This document shows positions 13,467 through 24,857 of a DNA stretch of 64,000 bases, piece by piece. The translations under genes and the position numbers were made by a program. The notes beneath the pieces were generated by a model, which saw only the letters and a program-made list of their open reading frames with translations, ran no database searches and was not told the origin of the DNA. Positions within the stretch are counted from its first letter, which is position 1; every line of letters begins with the position of its first letter. The stretch spans positions 143,752,982 to 143,816,981 of the forward strand of contig NW_026947484.1 in assembly GCF_034190915.1 (NCBI RefSeq), written 5' to 3'. The stretch comes from Cavia porcellus (taxonomy: Eukaryota; Chordata; Mammalia; Rodentia; Caviidae).

Positions 13467-13675
13467 ATTTCTTATTAGCATCTTAAGCCACAGTAAATGT
13501 GTAACTTAATATCCACAGCAAAACATGGTATGTTTAAATATACACAAATACCTATTTAAAATATTTCTAATATATGCAGCAACCCAAGAAATCAGTATCA
13601 TAATAGGACAACGTTATGCCTGGGATGTTTTTAAAACTGAAGTTCTGCAAAAAGATACATTCTTTTGGGCAGTCT
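12001..13675. other. Unmarked intergenic DNA
   Basis: No exon recognised. The 148-codon frame at 12465-12911 is isolated, has no domain and no start context of note. A TA microsatellite sits at 13420-13462. Confidence 0.5.
13420..13462. repeat. (TA)n microsatellite
   Basis: About 21 uninterrupted TA units. Confidence 0.97.
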
Positions 13676-13678
13676 TGA

Positions 13679-14086
13679 TTTAGACTTGTGGTTGCCATGG
13701 CATTCTAGTAGTAAGTGAGCCTTCTAAGACGAGCTGGAGGTGGGGAATTACAGCATGGTGGTTGGAAAAAAGCATCACAAAGTTAACAGGAAGGTCGTGA
13801 ATTAGGCCACCTTACAGGTTCCCCCCACTTTTTACCTTTTGTGAGAATATTCGATGTTCTGAGGTTTAGCCAAGTTCTTTTACAACTTAACTGCATTACA
13901 TAGATGCTGCCTGTGTACAGGTGGCTCTTACAGTGTAGGGGCCATTGAGTGCTCCTCTTTCTGGACTAAATTGAGTATAGTGAGAGGTAAAGAGAAGAAA
14001 TAAGGAACTTAGATTTGTAAACTAACTTCCAACTGGTCTCGAAGGCTCACTTACTACTAGAAGGCTATGGCAACCACAAGTCTAAA
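13679..14086. repeat. Inverted repeat, 46-bp arms at 44/46 identity
   Basis: Arm 1 is 13679-13724 and arm 2 is 14041-14086; arm 2 is the reverse complement of arm 1 with two mismatches, and weaker matching continues to about 62 bp (13676-13737 with 14029-14090). The spacer between the core arms is about 316 bp, with no coding potential and no family I recognise. Either a non-autonomous DNA transposon with long terminal inverted repeats or a local inverted duplication could produce this. A 28-bp A-run follows at 14201. No clear target duplication was found. Confidence 0.85.
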
Positions 14087-14200
14087 CTGACTTGTCTTTT
14101 AATTCTGTTTCCTTATGGTTTTCTAGCTAGAGAGATGAGCAGGTAAAGTTAATAAAAATAGGCAGATACAGGTGTTTCACACTTGTTTTTAGAGGTTTGC

Positions 14201-14228
14201 AAAAAAAAAAAAAAAAAAAAAAAAAAAA
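14201..14228 (+). repeat. Poly(A) run
   Basis: 28 A residues followed by CAAAACAAAACC. It resembles the tail of a retrocopy, but the sequence upstream is not recognised as a SINE or a known transcript. Confidence 0.9.
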
Positions 14229-17040
14229 CAAAACAAAACCTTGAACAAACCAGGAAAGATAAATAATTTTTACTTTGCCTTAGCAGGAGTATAGACAGCA
14301 AAACTATCATAAAAAGGAATTAACAACCAAAGAGGAAAATTCCTAATTGTTTAAAATTTCTATTATCCATAAATTATAATTTGAATAGCTTTTGGCTATT
14401 CTACTTAAATATTCCTTTTTAAAGTTTACATGCTAATTTCTTAATAGTTTCTTGAGTATTTAAATAAAATTTGTTTCTATGAGGAATGCTTAATTGAATG
14501 GGAAAACATGTAATAGTTATGGGCAATTATGACTGGGGGAAACTTGCTATTTAGACTATTGGCTCACAACAAAGATATCATTATTCATTCAAATGATTTG
14601 TGAGGAAGTAACTTTCAGTCATGCACACGTTCCCTCTATAAACAGACAATACACATCACAGAGTATGAACGTGTTTCTTTGCCAGATTACCAGTAATTTC
14701 TGCCTGCTGCTTTCTGCAAGGAGAATAGCATAGACCGCTCATTTCATCTTTGCAGTTCTTAAGAATCGAACTCTCGACTGTGCTTTATGTGGCTACTGTC
14801 AGAGAAGCAGAGTATCACAATTTCTAACCCAGATGGAATTCAGCTCAGTTCCAGGCCTTGCAAAGGCAACTCTTGCAGGTGCTGAAGAACAGCCAAGATC
14901 CTAGAACAAAGGGTTTCAGAAGTGCTGGTGCAAAATTCATATTCTCAGCGGAAAAAGCCCTTGCTCAAACCGACAGGTCTTACTTATAGACAAAACAAAA
15001 CAGAGCAGAAAAAGCCCAAATGGCTAGCTATAAACTCTTACCTAGTTTACCACAACATCAGTGGCAGCCTGGAATAATTACAATAAAACATGACTGTTCA
15101 GCAGATTTCAAGACTGCCCAACTGAGAGAAAATGCTTGTTTATTATGTAGGAAAGCCTGGACGTTTCTAAAGTGTGGAAGTCTTTAAGTAACAATAAAAA
15201 CATTCATTTCTAATATGAAAGTTAATAAGCTGAGAACACTGGAGAACACATTCTTATTTTATATTTTGGGGGCTTTGAAGGGGGAGACAATGGAAACTCG
15301 AAGGTGTCTCTTTAGAACCCTTCCTAACCGAAACAAGCAGAAAGTGGGGAAAGCGGCAGCCCCAGGACATACCCCAGATGGCAGAGATCCAGGCCCGAAC
15401 TTGCCCACCTGGCACAGAGTCACTGGCCAGTGCTGGGAGCCGCCCCTCCAAGGCTGGTTTAGGGTGCTGTTCATCTCCGGGCAGATGGAGCGCCTGAGCG
15501 TAGGTCTGGCTTTAGCATTCTCTTTTCCTGGAATGAAATTCTTATGGCTGCCTACAATTCACCTTGACTGAGGCCATTTCTCGTCGCCCAGCCACTTCAC
15601 TAGCTCATTCTCATGGGGCAGTTTATCAACTTTCCCTTCTCAGTCACATTGCACACACTTTCTTTTAGGTACAAATTCTCTTACAGGTCCTCGTATACAC
15701 TTAAGTTGTGTCTGCCCACAAAATGTGGACATGGGCATTTCTCATAGAAGTTTCTTTTCTTTCCATCTTTGAAACACCTTAGTAACTGTTTACTTTGTTT
15801 CCACAGACCTTACTGTTTGCTGGGGTACTTTCTACACAGACTTTGCTTTTCTTCAGGTTTTCCTATGACAATCTGGCACTGAATCTTTGGAATTGGGTTT
15901 ATTACTTCTAATCCTTCTTACATCCCATTAATTTTCTTGAAATGCTGCTGTTGAGAGTTTTTCCAGTTTCCTCTTTTTGATTAAAAGAGAATGAAAATGA
16001 GGAGAGACCATTGGTCCAGGAATCAGGAGACCTGGAGTGCTGTGGTTGCCCCCATGTGACAGTGGGCCTTCACTGCTCTCAGTCTGTTTATTACCGTATA
16101 AGCGGTTTTGTTCCCTCTGACTGAAAATTCCATGATTCTAGGATTTCTTTGTACTTATAGAGAGGAGACAGAGAAACTCACAATGTGATTGTTGCTCCAG
16201 AAAAATATGAGCCAGTCACTTAGTAAAAACGAGGGGATTGTGGGTTTATTTGATGACATAGCTATGAGAAAGACAGGATTTGGGGGGTATATTGGGCTTT
16301 TTGAGGCAGGAACAATCTGATGGTTTATTAGATTCGATTAAAGCTGATCTAGTTAAACAGATTCAATTGCACTTTGTAAATGAAGTAAACATGAGCTCCT
16401 CTGCTTTTCCCAGCTCAGAACATCTGGATTTTAAAGGTATGTTGATCAGATGTCTGAGACTGAAGTTTCCATTCTGTAAAAGCAGAAAATAATCACAACC
16501 TTTATTTGAAACAAAAGCCATCGTGGAGGTGATATGAACAAAAATAATTATTTTGCATAGCTGACAAGGTGTATTTGGGCATAAAATACCTTACACTATA
16601 TACAGATGAAATGCCCGAATTGGTCCTGTTAGGCCTAGGTTATGATCGATTACAAACCAGGGGTTATAAAACAGGTAACAATCTGGAACCATGATTTATC
16701 AACAGTTTTATTTTCCTAAGACAACTTTCTCCTAGAGAACTGGAAGAGTGCAGCCCTGGACTGGATGAGGACTGGGTGACTTTGCGACAGTATTTTCAGT
16801 TTCATTGGCTAAGATTTTGCACTTAGTAAAGTAGCTTTCACCAACTCCCACACACAGTGTATTTGGGCAGAAAGGCTCTCAGAGATTTTATTAGGCCCTT
16901 GGGTTGGCCCCAAGGAAAATACACCCCAAAATGTAAGTAGCAACCTGGAAAACGTTATTTTGAGTCAAAAAACCAAACCCAAACAAAACAAAAAGGGAAA
17001 AAGAAAAAAAGATCTGCAATGCCCAGTTTACCTGGATAGG
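14229..17040. other. Unmarked intergenic DNA upstream of CpG island
   Basis: No exon recognised. The moderately GC-rich stretch near 15290-15500 is open on both strands but shows no domain. A probable MIR lies at 16005-16150. Confidence 0.45.
16005..16150 (+). repeat. Possible MIR SINE
   Basis: 'CCAGGAATCAGGAGACCTGG' followed by a CATGTGACAGTGGGCC block and 'TCTCAGTCTGTTTATTA' follows the MIR order (ATCAGGAGACCTGGGTT, TGTGACCTTGGGC, CTCAGTTTCC). It is strongly diverged. Confidence 0.5.
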
Positions 17041-17081
17041 TCTCTCCCTCTCTGTCTCTCTCTGTGCTTCGAGAAAGAGAA

Positions 17082-17093
17082 GGGGGGGGGGGG
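17082..17093. repeat. G homopolymer next to CT/GA-rich stretch
   Basis: Twelve G residues directly follow a CT-rich run (17041-17070) and a GAGAAAGAGA stretch. It could form unusual DNA structure at the edge of the CpG island. Confidence 0.9.
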
Positions 17094-17175
17094 CGTTTTT
17101 ATTTTGCTTCCTGTTCTTTCCTGAATAGTCATTTAAAAGTGCATAATAAACTCACCCCTTTCAAGGACCATTCTT

Positions 17176-17660
17176 TTTGTGCGTGGTGGGGAGAAAGAGG
17201 AGGAGGAGGCCTGCGCGCCGCAGCGCCATTCCACCTTCCTCCGGGAGTGGCTGTCCTCCGGGGCGTCCCGGCCCCTCGCACTTCCCTTCCTAACAAGACA
17301 CTCCCAGGGTCTCACGTCGCCAGCCCGGGCCGGGCACCTACGCCCTCCCCGCCGCCGGGCCGATCGCGTCCTTCCAGGCGCGGCGGGAAACCAAAGCGCG
17401 GGTCGGGGGCACTGCGGCGAGGCGGCCCGGGACCGGCTGCTGAACGCGCCCCGCGGCAGCCCCAGCGGCAGCTGCCGAGAGCCGAGAGCGGAGCGCGGGC
17501 AGCGGGGAGCGGGGAGCGGGCGGGACGCGCCCAGAGACGCGCGGAGAAAGGGCAGCGCCGCCGCCTGCTGCCGCGCTCGGCGCGGTTAATCACGCGCTCC
17601 CCTCTCGCTGCTGATTTGCAAGAGCAGATTAATCAGAGCGCGCGGCTTGATGAAATTTGC
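17176..17660. promoter_or_regulatory. CpG island, candidate promoter
   Basis: I count about 60 CpG dinucleotides in roughly 490 bp, against very few per kilobase in the rest of the window. GC content rises sharply between 17200 and 17600. Mammalian CpG islands usually mark promoters or Polycomb-controlled developmental loci. Direction of transcription cannot be decided: no TATA box or clear first exon with a splice donor stands out. The 205-codon frame at 17064-17681 and overlapping frames on both strands come from GC-rich sequence lacking stops and have no domain. The island merges on its right side with conserved-looking DNA. Confidence 0.88.
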
Positions 17661-18130
17661 TGTTATTGTGCCCATTTTTAGCAACATCTTTTATTATCTT
17701 CATTATTCATTTACAGGGGACCAGCATCAATTATGCAAATGAGTTCACAGACTTTGCAGATTACTTCATTTGCCGCTATTGTTTGTGGAAATTTAATTAT
17801 TAAATATTATTAAGCTTGCGTTTTCTTCAATTTTCCAAGGCTTAGTTTCATTTGATTTTTCCTCCAGCTGCTCTTCTTTCCTTTCAGTGCCAAAACAGCT
17901 CCTCATCAAAGCGGCTCTGGCATGTGAAGACCAAATAAAATCTCCTCAATTTAATAATTTTGATGTTAGTCCCTTGTTCTCAGCTGCTTGCTCAAAGCAA
18001 TGCAGAGAGGAACGCAGAGCACATTCAATTTAATGAGCAGAAATTGAATTCAAGTTTGTTCGGAATTGACTTCAATTAAGCAGAGTCTTAATGATAAATT
18101 AATCTCTTTTCTTTATTCCCTAGAATTTGT
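17600..18130. promoter_or_regulatory. Candidate conserved developmental enhancer
   Basis: AT-rich, non-repetitive sequence crowded with homeodomain and POU motifs: TTAATCA-type sites near 17586 and 17628, a perfect octamer ATGCAAAT at 17733-17740, TTTAATTATTAAAT near 17790, TTTAATAATTTTGAT near 17950, and TTAATGATAAATTAATC near 18090. This texture, next to a CpG island and with no reading frame, is typical of deeply conserved non-coding elements around developmental transcription-factor genes. Conservation itself cannot be tested from a single sequence. I cannot name the locus. Confidence 0.5.
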
Positions 18131-18619
18131 TTTTCAAAGTAGGAAATTGGACTACATTGAAAGACCAAATAAAGAATACCAATTTTAACTAGATCATGGA
18201 ACTGATAGCAAAATTTAATTCTTTATAGTAACGTACTTGGACAAATAGCATTCTTTCTATGGTGTGTATTATAATTTATATTCATTGTTACCACTTACAC
18301 TTCCATGGCAAGGATAAAATGGCAGTTGAATTAAATATGGGCTTGTAATAGACTTCAGAGTTTTAATCTTTATTAAGAAACTCTAATTGAATGCATAATT
18401 AGCTTTTCAGGCTTTAGGAAATTTGGTTTAATATCCATGTGAACTGAAAACATAGATCAGGAATTTTAAAGCAATTTTTATGAGTTTATTTTTGAAGAGA
18501 AATAACCGGGTTGTATGTGAAATGGCATTTAAAACTGAAGAGCAAGTGTGTGAGAGGCAGGGTTTAGGTTCATCCTGTGCTTTTCTGGACTCGAGGCCAG
18601 GGCTTCCTTGGAACCAGAG
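18131..18619. other. AT-rich unmarked DNA between candidate control elements
   Basis: Contains further homeobox-like cores such as TGCATAATTAGC near 18393. No exon, no repeat family recognised. Confidence 0.4.
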
Positions 18620-19040
18620 CCAATGCTGGTAATTTTAAATTCTTTTATTAAAACCTCTAATGTTCCTTCAGGCCACCAAATCCATTATTCCTGTCCACAT
18701 CCTGCTGAAAATCAAACTCGCAGCTACTTGGGGATTTTAATGAGGGCATCATATTGATTGTTTGGTTACACTGTTTGGGTTTGCTGCCACTGTCAAAAAT
18801 GTACCTGACATTTTTTTTCACTTGAATCATGGATCATCTTTTCTGGAGCACACAGAGCGTAATTCTGCATGCTCCAGTCCGCAAAGCGCTCCATCTACAT
18901 ATGCCAAATGTGATTATTGCAGTTCCTTCAGGACTGACCTTAGACGAGATGATGTTTGTTCCAAAGTACTTTACGCTGTTCACTGTGGTATATCCATAGC
19001 CACAAATTTAAAATACATCAGTGAGAGAAAATGCATTTAG
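18620..19040. promoter_or_regulatory. Second candidate conserved non-coding element
   Basis: Complex, non-repetitive sequence with TAATTTTAAATTC and TTTTAATGAGGGC type motifs, and a block of balanced composition at 18800-19000 (for example TGCATGCTCCAGTCC and ATATGCCAAATGTGATTA). The 92-codon frame at 18762-19040 shows no domain. Called only on texture and on position beside the first candidate element. Confidence 0.3.
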
Positions 19041-19315
19041 GCTGTGTGCTGTTTCACGGAGTGCATGGGTTCCCTCTCCTGCTTCCTGCTCCTTCATATC
19101 TTTGCTTTCTTACTGCACGCCACCATACCCAGTGTGTGCAAGTCTGACTTCGCTGTGAATTTTAAATTGAATTGCTCATGATGAAGATTATCTTTATCAG
19201 GCGACAGTACAGTATCGTTATTTCCAGTATGTTTCAGGGTCCACCTGCTCTTTGTTAGAATTAATGATTTATATAATAATAGAATTTTAAAACTGCCAAG
19301 TCTCTTAAAAATCAC

Positions 19316-19440
19316 CTGACCCTGCTCCTATGTTTTATAGATGAGGAAACCAAGGCCTATAAATGTTATGTAATTTTTCCAAGGCCACAGATTCAGCCAG
19401 ATGCAGGGCCATGACTGAAGCTAGCATGGATGCTGATTTC
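19316..19440 (-). repeat. MIR SINE, diverged
   Basis: 'TTTTATAGATGAGGAAACC' then 'AAGGCCTATAAATGTTATG' and 'TCCAAGGCCACAGATTCAG' is the complement of the MIR core and 3' part. Confidence 0.75.
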
Positions 19441-21345
19441 TAGACCAAAGAATATTTTCACTCATGAGTCAAGGCTGTCTCTAAGTTGTGCAGTGACATA
19501 GTTGAGTAAGTGGAAACTAGCTTAAAAAAAGACAGGAGTTAATTTATTGTCTTGTTCAGACTAGGAAATATATTGATTAAAGTGCATAAAAGCACACACA
19601 AACACAGTAAGCTTATTTATCTGGAACTCAGACAATTGGGAAGCCTAAATAATAGAATTGTTTTGTGCTCTACTTTAGTGGGAGAAAAACATTAAAAGTT
19701 CATAAACTGGGGTGAGGATTTTTAAATAAAGCAACTTCCTCCAATTTTATAGTACTATAGTTTCCATGCATGTTAAGTCCTATGTTCTATAATGGAAGTA
19801 GATGATATTTTCAATGATAATTTCTAGTATTTTTATTCCATTCCCCGTGAAATGGTGATATCTCAAATTCCCTTCATTTCTTTGCAGTTTTTCATTGTTC
19901 AACCTTAATGAGCTGTGTTGTGAGTACTGAGTACCAGGCAATTTGCTAGATAAACATTTGAAGACTGAGCAGGCTGCTAAGAAGGTTACAATCTAAGTAG
20001 TGGGGAGAAAGGAACCAACATTGTGGTGGGAAATGGGAAGTATTCTAAAATGTGCATGGAGCATGATTAAAGCAAGTGGCATAGGCAAGGCGGCCTGGGA
20101 AACCTGCATGCAAATTACCAAGGTTGAGCAGAAGGCAAGTGTGGTATGGGGTGGGGCAAGTGCAAACATTTCTGGGAGAAAGAAAACTATGTGGATGTCA
20201 AGGAGATGCAAAGTAGAATGAGAGCTGGTTGAAGGCTTGTGCCAAAGGATGCTGGGAGATTGAACTATAAAGCCAAGGGTTAGACAACTAAGTGCTTTTT
20301 GCATGATGTTAAGGACAAATCATTTTTCCTTATGGTCTGGAGGGCAGCTGTTTAAGCAGTGTCTATGAGAGCCCAAATATTCCTGAGATCATGGTAGTCT
20401 CTTCTTCTATTAACTATGTCTCAAGTTATTACTTGATACTTCAGCAGTGATTTGCTGGGCCACACATCAAATTAGTAGACTTTGGGGGTATGGGTGGGAC
20501 AGGAAATGGAATGCAGAAAGAATAAAGACATGGATACGGATGGAAGGAGGTACCTGGAATGAACAATCCACTCACACCTAGGCCTCTTTGATCAGCTCCA
20601 ACCGTTGGGTCATTAAATTCATCTGTGCATCTTTGGTTCATGGAAAGTGGTTAGAATTTTATAACTTTTATCTTGCAAACAGTATATAATAAGAATCGGT
20701 GCTGATGATTTGTAGTGTTTGTTTCAATGACTTAAGAATTCAGTGCCCCAATGAAGTCAAGTCAGACAAAATTACCTGTTAAATCCTGCTAGAGTACTGC
20801 TGTAAGTTTTTGAGAATCAGCCTATGATTTCTGGTGAGCAGGATAGCTCAACTAATCACAATTTGGGTTAATCAAAACATCACATTCCCTATACTATGCT
20901 AAGTCATCTGATGTACTAAGTCTATTTCCTTATATGAACAACAACAAAACTGAGTTTTCAGTTTTCTGTGCGAAAGAACTGAAATACAAAGGCAGCATAA
21001 ACACAAACATTTCAGATAAGACCAATGACATCTTTTTCTGCATTAAAATTTAAAAATTCAAGCAGAATCACATGATTTCAATAATAAAAGGAGTTCATCA
21101 CCATGACCTGAAAGAATTAAAAATGCAAAAGAAGTAGCAAGAATCTAAACAAAAGCCAGGGAAAAGGGATATTGCTTTTCAGTGAAGGTTGTGTTGTTAT
21201 CTCTGCCTGATTCAGTTCCCAGAAAGATTGATTTGAAGAGCTGCTGGAACTTCAGTTAAAAGTGAAAGGGCAGGGACTTTCATCCATGCCTCTCGATTTC
21301 ACTGAATTAAAACGCCAGTTCAGAAAAATTCTAAAATTCTAAGTC
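19441..21345. other. Unmarked intergenic DNA
   Basis: No exon recognised. The block near 19930-20020 (CAGGCAATTTGCTAG, then GGTTACAATCTAAG) resembles a common ancient interspersed repeat but is too diverged to assign. Confidence 0.4.
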
Positions 21346-21727
21346 TGTGTGTATGGTTTAGATCTAAAGTGTCCCTGAACGCCTCATGTGTTTGGAAGGC
21401 TGATGGATCACAGGGTGAGGTACTCATCAGTGCATTAGGCCTCTGATGGGTTCCTGGTAAACTTGCTGTGAGAAGGCAGGGCTTGGTGAGAAGCGTGTCA
21501 TTAGGGCATGACCCGGAAGTGTTTTCCTCCCTGTTCAGCTCTCTTCTGTCTTTCTTCCTGTCTGCCATAGATTGAGCACCGCTTTCTCTTCTCTGCCATT
21601 TTGCAATCCTCTTTTTGCTTTGGATCCTGCCAACTATGGACTGAAACTGTGAGCCAAAATAAACCTCTCCTCCTTTAAGTTGTGGGTGTTGGGTATTGTG
21701 TCTCAGCAACGGGAAAGCGGCTGAGAC
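21346..21727 (+). mobile_element. Solo LTR, MaLR class
   Basis: Starts with a TGT..ATGGTTTAGATCTAAAG block, which is the usual MaLR start (TG..ATGGTTTAGAT). It ends with 'GGACTGAAACTGTGAGCC', an AATAAA signal (AATAAACCTCTCC), 'GGGTATTGTGTCTCAGC' and 'GAGACA'. No partner LTR. The left boundary is approximate. Confidence 0.8.
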
Positions 21728-23026
21728 AGTGAAGAAGGCATCTGCGTAGGAGGTCATAGGACTTTATCAGGCCAGATAATCTGGTGGAATACAGGAAGCC
21801 CAACTGATGGGTGTTATTTTGGGGTCACTGAAGCAGGAACATGTCTTCACTGTCTTCCCCTTAAGGAATTTAGCAGTTGTCTTAACGGATTTGAAGAGTG
21901 TGTGTTTTCTGTCTCATTTATCAAATTTATAACCACATTGGCTCATTGAGTTTTTTCTTGTCTTTGCATCTCTTACATATTCCTCTTAAAAGTACTGATT
22001 TTCTTGATCTGCCCCTGCAACTTGAAGCAACACAGTGATATTTGGACTTAGTGTTTCTTTTTCTGCCATTTCCTGGTCTGCCATTTATATTTTTTAGAAT
22101 AAAATAGCTTTTCTTTAAAAGAAAAACTAACATTTTAAAACAATCATACGTCTGTGATTAACTTAACTAGATGCAACCAACATTTATGAACTCTGTCTGT
22201 GTAAGTGATTGTGTTAAATGTGTCAAAGGCCCCCAAGATGACCTGGATGGATATTCTGGATGATTAAGTGATCCAGGTGAAACAGAAGTAAGTAATTTCA
22301 TGACTCTAACAAGTATTAGAGTATAGATAGAGTCAATACTGTAAGAAACAGAGTTTAGCATCCTTTTTTCAGGAAGAAAGCAGCCTGCCAGTTAAAGAAT
22401 CAGTTTGTGATTGTCACAGCCTGGGATGCAGCAGTGCAGTGCAGCAGGAAGAGTGCGGGCCTTCTAGTCAAATACCTAGGATGAAGTCTGCTGTGTCCTC
22501 GCTGAGCATGCATTTCCCCTCTCTGAAGCTCAGTCTACAAGAGTTCTGCCTCACCCTGTGCAGTTCTATATATCCATTAGCGTATCACTACTTAAACTTT
22601 TTGCCCCAGATTTCTTACATTTGGGAAGGAAACAGTTTGGTCTCTGAGTCCTGTCTCTTCCTCTCTCCCTATGGCTTCCTGGAGGCTGACCTAACATAGC
22701 AGAAGAGGCTGGGAAAGAGTGAATACTGGGATATGCTTGACTCCTGCATGTGTGCTTGCGTGCCTGTGTCCTGCCCTTTGCTTTGTTACTTTCTTGGTTT
22801 TTTCACACATAGAAGGAATAATTTGGGAGGAAAAAGTAAACTTTTCTGTTTTCCTTGTAATCCTTCCACCCATCTATTGTTTATGTGTTTAAGGATCCTG
22901 GAAACATTAAGTACTCAATACATTTATGACGAACACATGTTTAAAAGAAAAGTTGTATAACAAGACAGATGAAATAAAAGGAACCCAATGTGAAGAATTT
23001 CTTACAACTTGGTAATTTTGGGTAAG
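21728..23026. other. Unmarked intergenic DNA
   Basis: No exon recognised. 22425-22560 has a weak MIR-like order (GGAAGAGTGCGGGCCTTC, then TTTCCCCTCTCTGAAGC), too diverged for a firm call. Confidence 0.4.
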
Positions 23027-23031
23027 GGTGC

Positions 23032-23374
23032 TGTTTTAGTTACTTTTTACTCGTTGCTGAGACAAAATACCTGAAGCCCAAAGTTGGGAAAGGAAAGGTT
23101 TATTTCTTACAGTTTTTGGAGGTTTCAGTCCACACTCAGTTGGCTTCAAGACAGGCGGGAATGGCTGGACCGCCATTCATGGCAGCTGCAAATGGCAAGC
23201 TCGAATCAGCAAAGAGAAAGACATACCTTCTTCCTGCCATTACATCACATCCTGGCTCCACCCCTATGTGGGTGGAGCACTGACACAATCAACCCAAGCA
23301 CTAGACAATGAATGAATAACAAATGCACAATTCAAACTCTTGAGGGCTGGGGGACACAGACATAAACCATGGCA
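23032..23374 (-). repeat. 3' LTR of the young MaLR element
   Basis: Same structure as the 5' LTR, with a 7-bp longer stretch near 23172. The GGTGC duplication abuts its outer end. Confidence 0.93.
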
Positions 23375-23539
23375 TTCCACCCCTGGCCCCCAGGACTCAT
23401 GTACATCCTTTATACAAAAGACATTTAGTCCACCTCCAAGAGTTGCCAAAGTCCTAACAGCTTCAGCATTGCTGAAGAGTCCAAGTCCAAAGTCTCCTCC
23501 AAGATCTATGGCAAACTCTTAACTGTAAATGAAACAAGG

Positions 23540-23932
23540 TTAAACATTTCTGAAATGCAAAGGCACAAGATAAACACCACCATTCCAAAATTTACAAACA
23601 GGGGAATATAAAGTATTGGAAACAAAGCAAGTCCAAGATCCAGCAGGGCAAACATTAAGTCCTAGAGTTCCACACTCAGCATCTGAAACAATCCCCTTGC
23701 AAGCTCCAAAAGGCTTGGGTGATTCCACCCTCAGGGCACCTCTGGCGATTTCAACTCCCATGGCTTTTCTCTTAAATCTTCTCTGCTCGCTTTTTGCAGC
23801 TTCCCTTGGATCATCCACATTCCTGGCTTTTCCAAACTTCTGGGGTCTCCATTGCACCTTCAGCTTCACATTCATATCTTCACAAATTGCCCTCTCAGGG
23901 GCACACTGCTTGGCCTCCCAGGCCCTTTGCAA
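23540..23932 (-). pseudogene. MaLR internal open frame 2 (130 codons)
   Basis: It lies in the 3' half of the internal region, in a different frame from the 221-codon frame. Its C-terminal block (ECGTLGLNVCPAGSWTCFVS) has a clear counterpart in the other MaLR element at 30607-30690 (ERGTTGLNVFPDGFCTCLVP), so both copies derive from one family sequence. No known domain. Confidence 0.55.
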
Positions 23933-24143
23933 TCGAGGTGGAAGCCTTCTTACCCTGAGAATTTGTGCATTTTCCTTGCACCTAAAATCAGCACCTTGTG
24001 GATGCTGCCAAGGTTTGGTGCTAGCTGAAGCAGTGGCAAGGCTTTTCTCTCTCTTGGCTGTAGGGGTCAGTTGCCTGGATTGCAGGGCTCTGTTTACCTG
24101 ATTGTGATGAAAAGCTTCTCTGTGTTGCCGTCATTCTGGAACC

Positions 24144-24809
24144 TCACGTGGACCTCTGTCGCCATTCTGGAGCATGGCACTCTGCAGCTTTTTCCTCTGA
24201 GCAAAATTTTTCATCTTTGCTATGAGGCTGCACAGGGTGGGGACCTGCTTCCTGGGATGCCCCGGGGCCATCTTTGTTATCTCTCTGTTTCTCCTCAGGA
24301 ATCAAAATCTCAACTCTGTCTTTACAATCCACACCCTTCCTGGAATCTTCCTTCGGGCCAAACTCACAGTATGGGAAATTATCCTGCTGGGCTGTTTGCT
24401 CCTGATTTGAAACATAAAGCTGGCTAAAAGCCCCCAACAATAGCCATGCCACAGCCTCAATGTTCGATTGCTTTTTAATTTCTTTTTCAAGATTAATCAG
24501 TCCATTGCCCTTTGTGTCAGTCTCAGGCAAAGTCTCTGGGCAGGAGCAAAATGCAGACAAACTTTCTGCCAAGCCGTAACACACATCATGTGGAGTCCAA
24601 CAACCAATGCAGTCCTTTCCAGCAGAAACCTCCCAAGCCTGGTCTTTACCATCAGGCTTTCTATCATCAGCCTTCTGGTCTCCTGAGCTCTGACCAGACT
24701 CTCTTCTACAGAACAGCCTAAGCTGCTCCAGCTCTATGCATCCAGGCGACATGTCCAAACCTTTCCAAACTCCGCCCACAAGCCATTTCCAAAGTCTCTC
24801 GAAAAACAT
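24144..24809 (-). pseudogene. MaLR internal open frame 1 (221 codons)
   Basis: It lies just inside the 5' LTR and reads in the element's direction. The homologous region of the second MaLR element (from about 29510) matches the nucleotide order (GGCTTGTGGGAAGAG, GGAAAGGACTGC, CTGGACTCCA) but has lost the frame. There are no zinc-knuckle, protease or reverse-transcriptase motifs. MaLR internal regions are known to carry at most a gag-like remnant, and I cannot assign a function. The open state may simply reflect the element's youth. Confidence 0.6.
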
Positions 24810-24857
24810 TGTCAGGTATAGTCACAGCAAAGGATCCCACTCCTTGGTACCAAATTC

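Noticed and set aside
15215..15571. 118-codon frame as a coding exon
   Set aside because: Frames are also open on the minus strand, with no domain, no splice logic and no recognised homolog.
17064..17681. 205-codon open frame in the CpG island as a host gene
   Set aside because: It is open because GC-rich DNA has few stops. Overlapping frames are open on the same and the opposite strand, the residues are low-complexity Arg/Pro/Ala/Gly, and no domain is present.
24144..24809. 221-codon frame as a host exon
   Set aside because: It lies wholly inside the two-LTR MaLR element, and its nucleotide homolog is seen in the second MaLR at about 29.5-30.2 kb.
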